Assembly (NCBI GenBank): GCA_016795155.1 | Contig: JAEUIE010000012.1 | Location: 46,255 to 110,254 of the forward strand | Reading direction: 5' to 3' | Source of the DNA: Planctomycetia bacterium | Lineage (GTDB): Bacteria > Planctomycetota > Planctomycetia > Gemmatales > HRBIN36 | DNA length: 64,000 nucleotides | Shown: positions 18,601-27,406 of the stretch, piece by piece | Layout of the letters: every line of letters starts with the position of its first letter | Numbering within the stretch: the stretch's first letter is position 1 | Position numbers and translations under genes: made by a program | The notes under the pieces: model-generated | Told to the model about the DNA's origin: nothing | The model's input: only the letters and a program-made list of their open reading frames with translations | The model's database searches: none

Positions 18601-18772
18601 TTTCAATGGCAACGGCACCGTGGATACCAGCGACCGTGATCTCTTCTTTGCAGCCTTGGGAAGCAGCACGGGTGATGCAGGATACAACACCATGTTCGAT
18701 TTCAATGGTGATGGCAGAATCGACTTCATCGATTACGCTCATTTCCGTCGTCGCAATGGCATGAGTGTATAG
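15656..18772 (+). CDS. Mosaic secreted protein with M23 peptidase domain and dockerin repeats
   Basis: The GTG at 15656 follows a GAGGAG site. The N-terminus has no ordinary signal peptide but carries LELEVLEDRCTP (about 36-47), an export-linked motif of planctomycete giant proteins. Then come a CARDB-like domain (about 75-195), an M23 lysostaphin-type metallopeptidase domain (about 235-365) with the HDAHD block giving His245 and Asp249 and HIH at 343-345, a beta domain, an ASPM/SPD-2/Hydin-like domain (about 505-600), a cadherin-like region, a PKD-like segment near 780-860 and a C-terminal type I dockerin pair (GDFNGNGTVDTSD, DFNGDGRIDFID). M23 enzymes cut glycyl peptide bonds in cell-wall peptides or proteins. 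Dockerin-like calcium loops suggest attachment to a larger surface assembly. Confidence 0.8.
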   Translation: MKQDIPATKGTRSIWYRARTNDKSVKRNFVRLRLELEVLEDRCTPDVSLLNSGFDTGFGTFPGQTSSQAGIYDLLLRGGKPQPDAIVNLQITSAFICDAFGIAQTAPVMGQMLFLRSHWQVTGSAFEQYIVRYTVDGVALDSSLITNNGDGGYSWYRGGWYASPGTHSVVVTIDGLNQVAESNEFDNQMSFNFTTVFPTDLPSLSTLYTSDDLNQEWFINNYADVNPFSGVAADYLGGIFQYDGHDAHDSGPQAQFFHKQDLGIPLIATNDGTVTQVADGQFDRENSSNNNSGNYILVNHGNNWETLYYHAAANTITVKVGDQVKRGQLLGFMGSSGNSTGTHIHFNHRYRGAVVETGYAPSSYWQTPPPYSGSVPTTLFDAGITNFTPSYNELTERLSPISSFSTTESGTLFAWTSLWNFKTTDQLTWRWTRPNGTFFDSNFTPTQNYLRMSWWYWSLPLSNFQSSPGTWQVVMRLNGTPIKSTSFNIGGGSVPSIKMLRGTTPLIDERSTPIEFGSVSLGGSPVQQTFSIQNHGNGVLNLSNLSLPAGFSVVGSLPSSVAANGSASLVLRLDTTRAGSKFGTVKFDTNDPDTPVYDFNISGTVTGAAPVGAPVVTLPGSAVAYNLQSLPRFLFPLGTITDSNSANFNGGSLTVTPGMGAHVDDRLTINSQGTGAGQISVTGSTVSYEGTPIGTFSGGSGSVPLVINFNSSATPVAAQALLRQITYASLLAIEPVQKRRYYSVRLVDDTLLTSTDPWKMVAHSGVKRAPTVSTLNNQSITRGTTMSQVGSFADLFGFSWSATVDYGDGSGVQPLSLNPDKTFQLGRQYVSVPGNYTVTVSVWNDQGGIEIKTFQTAVLAPIQVNSVQVNDGSMQRSQVTQLLLTFSRAVDTVDAGAFSLSIVNSVGIIPSLNVAWSVGNTVATITFSGTGVIAGSIADGRYRLELDATKLHDNTGGILDGNGDGLSGGGYSGSEFHRLFGDFNGNGTVDTSDRDLFFAALGSSTGDAGYNTMFDFNGDGRIDFIDYAHFRRRNGMSV

Positions 18773-18853
18773 ACAACCAATCAGGCCAGGAAATTTTATG
18801 TTCCTTCTGAACTGCATCCATCTTGATGTGAACAACTTGTGTGAAGGAATGCC

Positions 18854-19648
18854 ATGACTCGCTCTTTCAAATGGTTCGTATCGTGTTTGGTACTGGGAAT
18901 TGCACCGCTGTGTGCCCACGCTCAGTACATCCTGACATTTGAACCATCGATCGTTTCCATTACTCCTGGAAGCACCGCCACTTTAAACCTGTACCTCAAT
19001 CAGTCGGGTGTTGGGACAACTGGTTCCTATCTGTCATCTCCCGGAATCATTAGCACTGGCGCAATGCTCGGCTATTCCGTAACATCAGGCACGCCTTCTC
19101 GGGTCAATTCGGTCAACGATATTATTCCCAACAGTGCCTTTGATCAGGTAATTGAAAAAAGCCTTGCTAATGCCCGCGATGGTGATGTTGCACGCTTGCA
19201 ATTGGCTGTTTTCGATAACCCTGTCGTAGTAGCACCCACATCCGGAGAGGATGCCAATCGCATTCTGGTGGGAAGTTTTACGTTCACCGCTGGAAGCCTG
19301 GGTTCGGTCACCACGGTTCGACTGTTTGACCCTAACAATCCCCCAAGCGCAGCGATGAATTCCCTTTTTGCCAACACCGTGACAGATGTATTGCCCGATA
19401 ATATTACCACCGTAACGCTCGATCAATTCAATGCAATTACACCCCTCTACCCACTTTCAACGGCAGGTCTCAATTACTATGAAGTGGCGACTATTTCAGT
19501 AACCATTCCGGAGCCGGCATCCCTCGGGTTGTGCATGCTGGTATTATGTTCCATTGGCATCATGTATGCCAGACGCAAAGGTAGTTTTACTGATCCAGAA
19601 TCACAGAGTGATAAGGCTCATAGTGCCGAAAAAATTCGGGATGTGTAA
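18854..19648 (+). CDS. PEP-CTERM sorting domain protein
   Basis: A signal peptide (MTRSFKWFVSCLVLGIAPLC, cleavage near AHA-Q) is followed by a beta-rich domain resembling cohesin-like or surface domains (LTFEPSIVSITPGSTATLNL). The C-terminus has IPEPASLGLCML, a hydrophobic stretch and YARRKG, the PEP-CTERM tripartite signal; a further 20-residue polar tail follows. GGAATGCC before the ATG serves as ribosome binding site. It sits 81 bases after the dockerin/M23 gene on the same strand, so the two surface proteins may be co-expressed. The opening VSITPGSTATL recalls cohesin domains, which bind dockerins, but this is only a suggestion. Confidence 0.7.
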   Translation: MTRSFKWFVSCLVLGIAPLCAHAQYILTFEPSIVSITPGSTATLNLYLNQSGVGTTGSYLSSPGIISTGAMLGYSVTSGTPSRVNSVNDIIPNSAFDQVIEKSLANARDGDVARLQLAVFDNPVVVAPTSGEDANRILVGSFTFTAGSLGSVTTVRLFDPNNPPSAAMNSLFANTVTDVLPDNITTVTLDQFNAITPLYPLSTAGLNYYEVATISVTIPEPASLGLCMLVLCSIGIMYARRKGSFTDPESQSDKAHSAEKIRDV

Positions 19649-19793
19649 CCAATCTGACTATACTGTATCCGCCGGTACGAAGTACATTTGGCAGTCCTGC
19701 AGATGAACTCAACTAAACTTGTTCATTACACACTTTCGCTACCGTCAAACACTGGTACAGTGTTGAAGTTCGTTACATGTATTTGAGGTATCT

Positions 19794-20432
19794 ATGCCCC
19801 CTGCGCGAATGGTATCGTTGTTTGGCTTTCTTGCCGGCCTGATGGCGGTCTTCATGGCAACGATCTCGTTCAGCACCGGTGTAACGCAGGAGTATTTTGA
19901 GCACTCGCATCCGGTGAAAGAGTATGTGGCAAAGTTGCACAGCCAGTCTGATATGCTGAAGACACTGCTCACCCTCGATAATTTCTTTCTCCTCTTCTAC
20001 GGAGGCTTTTTCCTCTGGTACATCGTCGAACGCCAAGGCAAGGCAGATAGCTGGCTGCTGGCAGCGATGGGATTATGCATGTTCCTTACGATGACGCTCG
20101 ATGCGGCGGAGAATTTCCACATCCTCGGCATGCTCAAAGGTGCTGAGAACATGATCATGCCCAGCGATGGGCAGATTGGCCTGCAATACATTCTCAGTGC
20201 TGTAAAATTCATGCTGGCCTATTTTGGGGTGATCATTCTGGGGGTAACCTATCCGCGTGATACTGCACTGGCCCGGTTGGTCGGCACCAGCACAGCCATC
20301 GTGTTTCCGATTCTGGGAGTCCTGGGTTTCACCGTTCCTGCCCCCTGGTCCCTGATCTGCGGCATTGGCAGATCATTGTTCTTCGTGCTTGGCTTTATTC
20401 TCAGCGGCGTGGTCTACTTGAATCGCAGATAG
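19794..20432 (+). CDS. Hypothetical integral membrane protein
   Basis: The 212-residue protein appears to have six membrane segments (for example FGFLAGLMAVFMATISF, FFLLFYGGFFLWYIV, AAMGLCMFLTMTLDAAENF, FMLAYFGVIILGVTY, AIVFPILGVLGFTV, SLFFVLGFILSGVVYL). No conserved catalytic or transport motif is evident. The ATG at 19794 is followed by a second in-frame ATG at 19809 which could be used instead. It precedes a membrane-tethered propeller gene by 44 bases. Function unknown. Confidence 0.6.
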   Translation: MPPARMVSLFGFLAGLMAVFMATISFSTGVTQEYFEHSHPVKEYVAKLHSQSDMLKTLLTLDNFFLLFYGGFFLWYIVERQGKADSWLLAAMGLCMFLTMTLDAAENFHILGMLKGAENMIMPSDGQIGLQYILSAVKFMLAYFGVIILGVTYPRDTALARLVGTSTAIVFPILGVLGFTVPAPWSLICGIGRSLFFVLGFILSGVVYLNRR

Positions 20433-20476
20433 TGGTATGATGGGGAAGATAAGGCTGAACAGAATCGGAGACTGAC

Positions 20477-22051
20477 ATGCCAGGCGGAGTAAACTACTCA
20501 AGAATACCTTGGCTGACAGGCTTGCTGTTAATGACCATTGGCTGGCTCATCTGGTGGGCTATACCAATACTGCCTAACGTAACCATACGTGGTGATGGTC
20601 CAATTAGATTCCTCGGCTTCTCCCCCGATAGTCGAATGGTGGCGACTATACATGTGGAAGACAAAGTACGCCCTGCAGCTCAGCGTGCTTTTGCGTTCGG
20701 TCCAGTGACACTATGGGATGCCAGATCTGGTCGAGAAATTCGCAAACTCGGCAAAGACTTGCTTCAAACCAAAAGTGTGGTTTTCTCGCCGGATAACCAG
20801 ATCATGCTGACTGTCAGCAAGGATCCAGGATCGACGAACAGTTTGATTCATGCATGGAGTATGGAGGAAAGAGAGAGCCTTTGGAATATGATCGTTGCGA
20901 GTGAATATGAAATTCACGGAAGAGGGCTAATCTATCGGTTTACGCCCGACAGTAAGACATTGGTCGTTTTATGCCCGGATGATCAGCTCAAGGTTTTAGA
21001 TGCACAGGATGGGAATGTACGAGCGACAGTGAAAGGTGCGGATCGTTTCGTTATCTCGCCGGATGGCGGTTACGTGGCATATACCAATTATGGGACACCC
21101 TGGGTTGGTGATAAAAAAGTAGTATCCCCAGTGCAGCTATTGAATCTTGTATCGGGACAACCGGAACCGGGGCCGGTGGATTTGACAGATTGCATACAGT
21201 CATTGGCGTTTTCGCCAGACAGCCAGCTTCTGGCGCTGGCGACGCCTGGCATCAACAGTCTACAGAAAATCCGAATTACCATGTGGAACTGCAGGAAGAA
21301 AACGATTGATACCACGATGGAAGGCGACCCGGGGAACTCTTTACACAGTGTTGGATTTTCAAACCAGGGACAAATATTCTTCGTCAAAGAAGCGCTGCTG
21401 GGGGTGATGACTTATTGGGACATGAGCAGCAAACCCGAAAAACTGAAAATAGACTGCTACGATGCGGCGATATCACCTGATGGAAAATATATAGCGTTTT
21501 CCAATGCGATGCAGGTACTCAATAAACACTGGGCTATGCTGGGAGGGGCACCATCCCCTACTGCCATTGAACGCCAACCTTTGATTTATATTTGGGATGT
21601 AAAGGCAAAGAAACTGGCACATACTCATTCCGGGCTGGCCAATATCGGCTCAACGAGCGTTCTCGATTATGTGCCTGGCACTTCGACATTAGCTGTAAAG
21701 AATACGTGGATCAAGGTTGATGCAGGTCCCGTAAGTATACTGAGAAGAATGTTGCAAATGCGATTCAATGAGAAATGGATTGATGAATCCAATATCAGTC
21801 TCCTTGATACGAATACTGGCAAAGTACTTGGCGTTCTAGAGCATTATGACCGCCTTGCCATTTCTCCTGATGGCCTGTTGCTTTATGCCTCCAACTACGA
21901 TCGTGAATCGAGAATCGATCTGTTTGCTATTCCACTTCGCACGCCCTGGCTCTGGATAGCTGGATGCTGGTTATTTCTTGTATTGTTGTTCTTGCTTGCT
22001 TTCTGGCGGAAACAAAAGAAAATCACCAGGTTAACTGCAACCAACCAATGA
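20477..22051 (+). CDS. Membrane-tethered WD40-like propeller protein
   Basis: An N-terminal membrane helix (LTGLLLMTIGWLIWWAIPIL, about 13-32) is followed by a propeller with blades such as IRFLGFSPDSRMVATIH, VVFSPDNQIMLTVSKD, LAFSPDSQLLALATPG and ISPDGKYIAFSN. A second membrane helix (LWIAGCWLFLVLLFLLAF) and a basic tail end the protein. The layout of helix, propeller, helix repeats that of 6329-8038. GGAG six bases ahead of the ATG supports the start. Without a fused enzyme, a scaffold role at the membrane is the best guess. Confidence 0.65.
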   Translation: MPGGVNYSRIPWLTGLLLMTIGWLIWWAIPILPNVTIRGDGPIRFLGFSPDSRMVATIHVEDKVRPAAQRAFAFGPVTLWDARSGREIRKLGKDLLQTKSVVFSPDNQIMLTVSKDPGSTNSLIHAWSMEERESLWNMIVASEYEIHGRGLIYRFTPDSKTLVVLCPDDQLKVLDAQDGNVRATVKGADRFVISPDGGYVAYTNYGTPWVGDKKVVSPVQLLNLVSGQPEPGPVDLTDCIQSLAFSPDSQLLALATPGINSLQKIRITMWNCRKKTIDTTMEGDPGNSLHSVGFSNQGQIFFVKEALLGVMTYWDMSSKPEKLKIDCYDAAISPDGKYIAFSNAMQVLNKHWAMLGGAPSPTAIERQPLIYIWDVKAKKLAHTHSGLANIGSTSVLDYVPGTSTLAVKNTWIKVDAGPVSILRRMLQMRFNEKWIDESNISLLDTNTGKVLGVLEHYDRLAISPDGLLLYASNYDRESRIDLFAIPLRTPWLWIAGCWLFLVLLFLLAFWRKQKKITRLTATNQ

Positions 22052-22070
22052 CTTTACAAGGAGCTTCTCC

Positions 22071-22571
22071 ATGAAAACACTCGCAGATCGTTTTCGACAA
22101 TGGTATGCCCATGAGAGGGATTGCAATGCCAAGGTGCTGGGCATGCTGCAATCGGTGCCTGCTGAAAAGCAGTCGCTGCCCTCGTTCCAACGTGCGGTCG
22201 ACAAGATGGCTCACCTGGTGGCAGCCAGGCAACGCTGGCTGTTTCGATTGGGAGTATGGACGGAACAGCCTGCCATTTTTCCCAAGGATACCAAGGTAAG
22301 CGACTTGCCGGAAAAAGTATCCAAAACCGAAGAAGCCTGGGTAGAGTTCCTGAACACGCTGGATGATGCTGCATTGAACCGCGAAATCGAGTGGCAGATT
22401 CCGGATGGCAAACGATATCGTTGGAACATCGAAGGTATTCTGACACAAACCAATGGCCACGCCTGGTACCATCGCGGCCAGATTGCCATGCTGGTCGCTG
22501 ACCTGGGCGGAGCTTTTGTCGATACCGATTATATTTTCTTCTGCAAGTTGCAACCGATTGAAAACAAGTAA
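22071..22571 (+). CDS. DinB family protein
   Basis: The 166-residue protein fits the DinB/YfiT four-helix-bundle fold. Likely metal-ligand histidines are His48 (DKMAHLVAARQRW) and the pair in NGHAWYHRGQ near 136-141, followed by the family ending LGGAFVDTDYIFF. DinB-like proteins are metal-binding; many act as thiol-dependent transferases or are of unknown role. A strong AAGGAG lies before the ATG. Only 19 bases separate it from the stop of the propeller gene upstream, so they are probably co-transcribed. Confidence 0.8.
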   Translation: MKTLADRFRQWYAHERDCNAKVLGMLQSVPAEKQSLPSFQRAVDKMAHLVAARQRWLFRLGVWTEQPAIFPKDTKVSDLPEKVSKTEEAWVEFLNTLDDAALNREIEWQIPDGKRYRWNIEGILTQTNGHAWYHRGQIAMLVADLGGAFVDTDYIFFCKLQPIENK

Positions 22572-22653
22572 GCTATCTTCATTTATCCTACTTGACATGA
22601 CTGGTAACGGGTCTGATAGAATAGTTGACATCATACATGCGGAGTATGGAAAG

Positions 22654-24558
22654 ATGTTTCGTGTCCTTATCGCATCGCTTTGTATTGCCATTCTTCTGTC
22701 TACTAATGTTGTTGCTGATGATCTTCGTACCTGGACCGATGCAACAGGGAAATTCAAGATTGAAGCCAAGTTTGTCGCTATCGAAAATAATATGGTGGTG
22801 CTGGAAAAGGCTGATGGTTCACGAATCAATATTGAATTAGTGAAACTCAGCGGAGCAGATCAGAAAGAAGCTCGCCGACTGCAGACGACAAAGATGGAAG
22901 ATAATCCGTTCAAAAAGGCGGATGAGAATCCATTCAAGAATTCCAGCACAACTCGAGGCAAAACTGCTTCGACCAGTGGTACTGCCAATACGGTGAACGT
23001 CGACTGGTCTGATAACAAGACACTGAGTGTTTTTGGATCAGAATGGAAAGCACCGGCGATAGCAACCAGTGAACTCAAGCTCGATTGGCAGCCCAAACCC
23101 CTGGCTCTTCCCAGTCGGGATTTCTTCGACAAGGTCATGGGCATTGTGGCGATTCCTTCACTGAAACAGGCTATCGTTTTCAAAGTTGTTGACAAACCCG
23201 GCAATCGAGATCAGCCTCAGGGTATCTGCTTTGTCTGCGACTTGGCGAAAGGACAGATTGTCAAGCAATATCCCTTCACCGGCAAGATGGTGCCGCTGGC
23301 TGTTTCACCTGATGGCAGTACCATCATCGTACGCGAAGAAGTGTTCGGTCACGATAAAAGCAACATGGTGGAACTCTGGAAAATTAGCGACGGCAAGCTT
23401 GCTCGCGTGCAGCGCTGGGATGCAGTTCAGGATGACAAAGCACATGGCAGAGACGTTGCAGGGGCTGAGTTTCTTCCCGATGGGACACTCATCACCTGGC
23501 TCAGTGGCGGCATACTGACCTGGTGGAAACTTGATCCACTCAAGCCCATGCAATCGCTACAGCTGCAGGGTGGATGTCCAGGGTTCTCTGCTGACCGCAA
23601 ATATATCGCAGGCAGAAATAACAACGATCTGGTCATTCTCGATGCTGCCAGCGGTGAAACGGTTGCGGTTAAGCAGATTCCTCATGGCATCTACCAGCGA
23701 TTTGCCTTCAGCCCGGATGGTAAAAAACTGGCATGCCTGAAACATGACAAAGCAGATATTTATGATGTGGCAGAGGGGCAGTTAGCTACTTCCATGAGTA
23801 CCGTTGCTGCATCGCAGGAGGCACCCTGCTTCTGGTCATCGAACAACGCTCTGCTTTGCGGTACACCATTGTGTTACCTCTCGCCGGATATGAATCTGAA
23901 TGTATGGGCTTACGATGGGGTGGAGAAAGTAGTCCCCTTGGGCGATGTAGCTTTGTTGATTGTGCAGGCTCAACAGCGACAAGGACATGCTCTATTGCCG
24001 ATCAAATTGCCGCACCAGGCAGCAGTTCAGGCCGTGGAGCAGGCGAAAAATGATCCAACATTCTTTGTGCTGAAACCCGGCACACCCGTGCAGGTTGATG
24101 TCAGCGGCATTGGCGATCCGGCATTGCTGGATCAGGTGCAATCGACACTCAGCAAACGACTCAAAGAAAAAGGACACCCTGTTGGTTCAGGCAAGGTAAC
24201 ACTCATGGCCAGCATGGCACCCGGGAAGGCTCACGAAGTTTCCTACCGTACCTTTGGCGAACCTCCTTTCGGCAGACCCGCTAAAACCTACACGGTACCC
24301 GGCTGGACCTATGAATTGAAACTGGTCAGCGACGGACGTACCCACTGGGTAACTGGCGGTGGCAATCATCCTCCGCCCATCATTCATCTGAAACAGGATG
24401 AAACCATTGAGAACCATTTGAAACAATATGGCGTGGCCAGCACCCGATTCTTTGAACATGTTGAACTTCCCTCGTATGTTGCTCGAGCGCAAAACAACCA
24501 GACGACGGGTTCCGCCAGTTTGCGGCGATCCCAGGTCACTTCAGGTGGGATACGATAA
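22654..24558 (+). CDS. Secreted SHD1-domain propeller protein
   Basis: The ATG at 22654 gives a signal peptide (MFRVLIASLCIAILLSTNVV) and then an SLA1 homology domain 1-like region (LRTWTDATGKFKIEAKFVAI...IELVKLSGADQ, about 24-66) that in planctomycetes is repeatedly found at the start of exported proteins. A DNPFKK/ENPF linker leads to a WD40-like propeller (about 130-460, with VSPDGSTIIVRE and FAFSPDGKKLACLKHD). The C-terminal 150 residues contain a separate alpha/beta-like region. The reading frame continues upstream into the DinB gene in another frame; that part is not used. Role is unknown; binding to extracellular ligands is inferred. Confidence 0.7.
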   Translation: MFRVLIASLCIAILLSTNVVADDLRTWTDATGKFKIEAKFVAIENNMVVLEKADGSRINIELVKLSGADQKEARRLQTTKMEDNPFKKADENPFKNSSTTRGKTASTSGTANTVNVDWSDNKTLSVFGSEWKAPAIATSELKLDWQPKPLALPSRDFFDKVMGIVAIPSLKQAIVFKVVDKPGNRDQPQGICFVCDLAKGQIVKQYPFTGKMVPLAVSPDGSTIIVREEVFGHDKSNMVELWKISDGKLARVQRWDAVQDDKAHGRDVAGAEFLPDGTLITWLSGGILTWWKLDPLKPMQSLQLQGGCPGFSADRKYIAGRNNNDLVILDAASGETVAVKQIPHGIYQRFAFSPDGKKLACLKHDKADIYDVAEGQLATSMSTVAASQEAPCFWSSNNALLCGTPLCYLSPDMNLNVWAYDGVEKVVPLGDVALLIVQAQQRQGHALLPIKLPHQAAVQAVEQAKNDPTFFVLKPGTPVQVDVSGIGDPALLDQVQSTLSKRLKEKGHPVGSGKVTLMASMAPGKAHEVSYRTFGEPPFGRPAKTYTVPGWTYELKLVSDGRTHWVTGGGNHPPPIIHLKQDETIENHLKQYGVASTRFFEHVELPSYVARAQNNQTTGSASLRRSQVTSGGIR

Positions 24559-24564
24559 CCAACC

Positions 24565-25281
24565 ATGCAGCCCACCTCGATTCCAGGATTCAGTGATCCA
24601 GTCAGTTCGTTTACCCACCTTTTTGTGGGTGTTCCATTTTTTGTCGTAATGACGGTAATTCTGGTCTGGCGGGGCCGGGGTGATCGTGGCCGAATGGTGA
24701 CGCTCGGTATTTACGGCTTTACAAACATCCTGCTGTTCACCTTGAGTGGTGTGTATCACATGCTGGATCGCACCTCGACAGCACGCATGGTGCTGCAGCG
24801 ACTCGATCATGCAGCGATCTTTTTGCTGATTGCTGGTACCTTTACCCCGGCACATTACATCTTGTTTCGCGGCTGGAAACGCTGGGGACCACTCGCAGTT
24901 GTTTGGGGGGCAGCCATCGCGGGCATCACTCTCAAGAGCATTTACTTCAACGATCTGTCTGAATTTCTGGGTTTATCGCTCTACCTCGGACTTGGCTGGC
25001 TGGGCATGTTGTCAGGTTATTTCATTTGGTTCTACTACGGCGGCTGGCTGTTTCGCCCGCTGTTCTGGGGTGGGATTTCCTACACAGTTGGTGCGGTTCT
25101 CGATTTCCTGCAGGGACCGGTGCTGATCCCCGGCGTGTTGAGTGCCCATGAACTGTTCCATATTGCAGTACTGGCTGGCGCCGGGTGGTTTTGCTATTTC
25201 ATTTACCTCATTGCACCGGGTAATCTGCAGATGATTGAACGTAAGCCCAGACCAGAAGTAATGGAGGAACTTAGCCACTGA
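24565..25281 (+). CDS. Hemolysin III / PAQR family membrane protein
   Basis: The seven-helix protein carries the motifs of the HlyIII/YqfA family: SGVYHMLDRT near 66-75, LDHAAIFLLIAGTFTPA near 92-108 and HELFHIAVLAGAG near 200-212. The conserved His and Asp form a zinc site like that of adiponectin receptors, which are ceramidases; bacterial roles are mostly unknown despite the name. The ATG is seven bases after the preceding stop with a weak ribosome site, suggesting coupling. The N-terminal FSDPVSSFTHLFVG is standard for the family. Confidence 0.85.
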   Translation: MQPTSIPGFSDPVSSFTHLFVGVPFFVVMTVILVWRGRGDRGRMVTLGIYGFTNILLFTLSGVYHMLDRTSTARMVLQRLDHAAIFLLIAGTFTPAHYILFRGWKRWGPLAVVWGAAIAGITLKSIYFNDLSEFLGLSLYLGLGWLGMLSGYFIWFYYGGWLFRPLFWGGISYTVGAVLDFLQGPVLIPGVLSAHELFHIAVLAGAGWFCYFIYLIAPGNLQMIERKPRPEVMEELSH

Positions 25282-25293
25282 GTTGAAGGCTTC

Positions 25294-27324
25294 TCAGGAA
25301 GGCGGGTTGACTTGATCCAACCGGTAAGGCTGTCCATTTTGATACAGCTTGAGCCTGGCCTGACGATCACGCCTTGATTCAGTTGGTTCCTTAGTCATCA
25401 TGTCCAGAACCTGTTGTTGATATCGTTTGGCTTCTTCAAACTGACCGGCTTCAGCGTACGCTGCGGCCAGCGTGTCTATCATATAGTCCAGCTTCCATTC
25501 GGTAGCGATGCAGGCTTGTTCAGCCAGGCCAACAGCGCGTGTGCCATCTCGCAGTTCAGGAATCGGCGTGGTGGCAAGTGCCCATGCCAGTAAGTTTGCT
25601 GTCATTGGCTGAGGAGCCTGTAGATGAGCGTCTTCACGATCTTTCAATGATCTCAGATATTCTCCTCGCTTTATGGTGAGCGAAGAACGGTTCACCAGAG
25701 CATTGACATCGTTGGGATGTATAGCAAGATGCTGGTTGTAATCCGCTAGGGCTTCTTCATCACGCTTCAGATATTGATAAGCCTGTGCTCGAAGAGAGTA
25801 GGCAAAAACATCAGGCTGAAGGTGGATGGCTTTGGTCAGTTTCTCAATCGCTTGTTCGTATTGCTCGAGCATAATATGCACGGTCGCACAGGCTGCGTAG
25901 CCTCGTGCATCCTGCGGTGCTAACGGAATCATGCTGGAGAATGCTTCGAGTGCACGGGGCCTATCGCCGCGTCGCAACAAGAGTTCTCCAAGCTTACCCG
26001 CAATGGCGGGAAATATGCTCTGAGCCTGCTTGAAATCTTCCAGGGCCTGTTCTTCCTGGAAAAGGTCCCATCTAATGTCGCCACGCAGCAGATAGATATT
26101 CGCTGTTGCCTCTGGGATAGATTGCATTTCCACAAGGTGGAGGGCACGGTTGATGTCCTTCATCGCAAGGTCGAGCTTGCCCTGTTGATGAAGCAATTGT
26201 GCGCGAAGCTGGTAAGGAGTAAACCAGTCAGGTGCTTTCTGAATAGTGGATTCCCAGTCTTTCAATGCTTCATCAGGTTGATTCGACAATGAATAGGCCA
26301 AGGCACGCATATTCAAGGCATCTACATAATCAGGTTGATACAACAAGGCATGAGACGTATCTGCGATGACACCGTCCGAGTCGTGATGCGGATTGCTGCA
26401 GCGTGCCCGCATGAAAAAGATGGCTGCAGTGCGCAACCCACGATCTATTGCAGCCTGGCAGTCTGCTGACATCTGCTCGAATTGTTGCAGCGTATCGTAA
26501 ATATCTGCCCGAAGGGAGTAAGGTTCAGGGCGATGAGGATACTGTGCAATCAACTCACTTACTTTGGGAAGCATGGAGGCTTGTTGACCCAGTTGAAACA
26601 ATACTCTGGTACGCTCACCTAATTGATTCAGTGCTTTCCAGAATTCCATATCAGGCGGATCGCCCAACAGATGATTATTGCCCCGTTCATAGAGTGTTTT
26701 CAATTTATCGGAGGCAATGCCCTGGTTTTGCAGCCAGCGAGTCAGTTGATCGCCATCCACCAGATCGGCGTCGGGGTGCCAGCGTTTCCAGCGTATGGCT
26801 TTACCATGCTGCAAGCCGATCACTGCAATCAGATGTTTGTCGTGGTACAACTCCAGCGTCGGTCCACCCAGGCAATGACAATGCTTGTTCGAATCAGCTT
26901 CTTTCTCAATGCGGAGCGATTGTTGAAGTTCTGCAATAGCAGATGGGTCAGAAACATCAGCTATTACCAGGCTCGACATGGGCTTGCCCTGGTATAGCGA
27001 ACCATCCAGAACGCAGACGCGAGTAACCTGGGGGAATAGTTCGTCAATATCCTGCTGTCGAGGCTGTGAACCAACTACCGGGCCAAACGAGAAATCGTAA
27101 GCATCGCGATCCATCACCATCATGGAGCCGTTATGTTCAAAGACCATCAAGGGAGAGTTGTCTCCCATCGCTCTTGCCTGATCAAGCTTTTGCCGAGGCA
27201 GGTCAATGGCCCCTGCGGGTGCAATAGTTTGAGTAGTGGAAGTGGCTACTAGTTTTTCTCGTACTATTGGTGTCGGCTTTTTGAATAATCGAACAAGCCA
27301 ATTAATCCAACGCATCAGATGCAT
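25294..27324 (-). CDS. Tetratricopeptide repeat protein
   Basis: From about residue 260 the protein consists of consecutive TPR units: PEPYSLRADIYDTLQQFEQM, DALNMRALAYSLSNQPDEAL, WFTPYQLRAQLLHQQGKLDL, IYLLRGDIRWDLFQEEQALE, VFAYSLRAQAYQYLKRDEEA and others, about ten in all. The N-terminal 250 residues, after a basic start (MRWINWLVRLFKKPTP), form a non-repetitive domain with a possible structure-binding role. No signal peptide is evident. TPR arrays mediate protein-protein contacts. The start is uncertain among in-frame ATGs at 27375, 27324 and 27315; none has a strong ribosome site. Convergent with the hemolysin III gene, 12 bases apart. Confidence 0.75.
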   Translation of the reverse strand: MHLMRWINWLVRLFKKPTPIVREKLVATSTTQTIAPAGAIDLPRQKLDQARAMGDNSPLMVFEHNGSMMVMDRDAYDFSFGPVVGSQPRQQDIDELFPQVTRVCVLDGSLYQGKPMSSLVIADVSDPSAIAELQQSLRIEKEADSNKHCHCLGGPTLELYHDKHLIAVIGLQHGKAIRWKRWHPDADLVDGDQLTRWLQNQGIASDKLKTLYERGNNHLLGDPPDMEFWKALNQLGERTRVLFQLGQQASMLPKVSELIAQYPHRPEPYSLRADIYDTLQQFEQMSADCQAAIDRGLRTAAIFFMRARCSNPHHDSDGVIADTSHALLYQPDYVDALNMRALAYSLSNQPDEALKDWESTIQKAPDWFTPYQLRAQLLHQQGKLDLAMKDINRALHLVEMQSIPEATANIYLLRGDIRWDLFQEEQALEDFKQAQSIFPAIAGKLGELLLRRGDRPRALEAFSSMIPLAPQDARGYAACATVHIMLEQYEQAIEKLTKAIHLQPDVFAYSLRAQAYQYLKRDEEALADYNQHLAIHPNDVNALVNRSSLTIKRGEYLRSLKDREDAHLQAPQPMTANLLAWALATTPIPELRDGTRAVGLAEQACIATEWKLDYMIDTLAAAYAEAGQFEEAKRYQQQVLDMMTKEPTESRRDRQARLKLYQNGQPYRLDQVNPPS

Positions 27325-27406
27325 CTCGCAGTTAACAGGTTGATAACATCGTATCAACCTGTTTTGGAAATGCATAAGAAATCATGATCCTTAGTCAAAC
27401 ACCGGA

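Noticed and set aside
22453..24558. SHD1 propeller protein starting inside the DinB gene
   Set aside because: The signal peptide begins at 22654 and the upstream part overlaps DinB in another frame.
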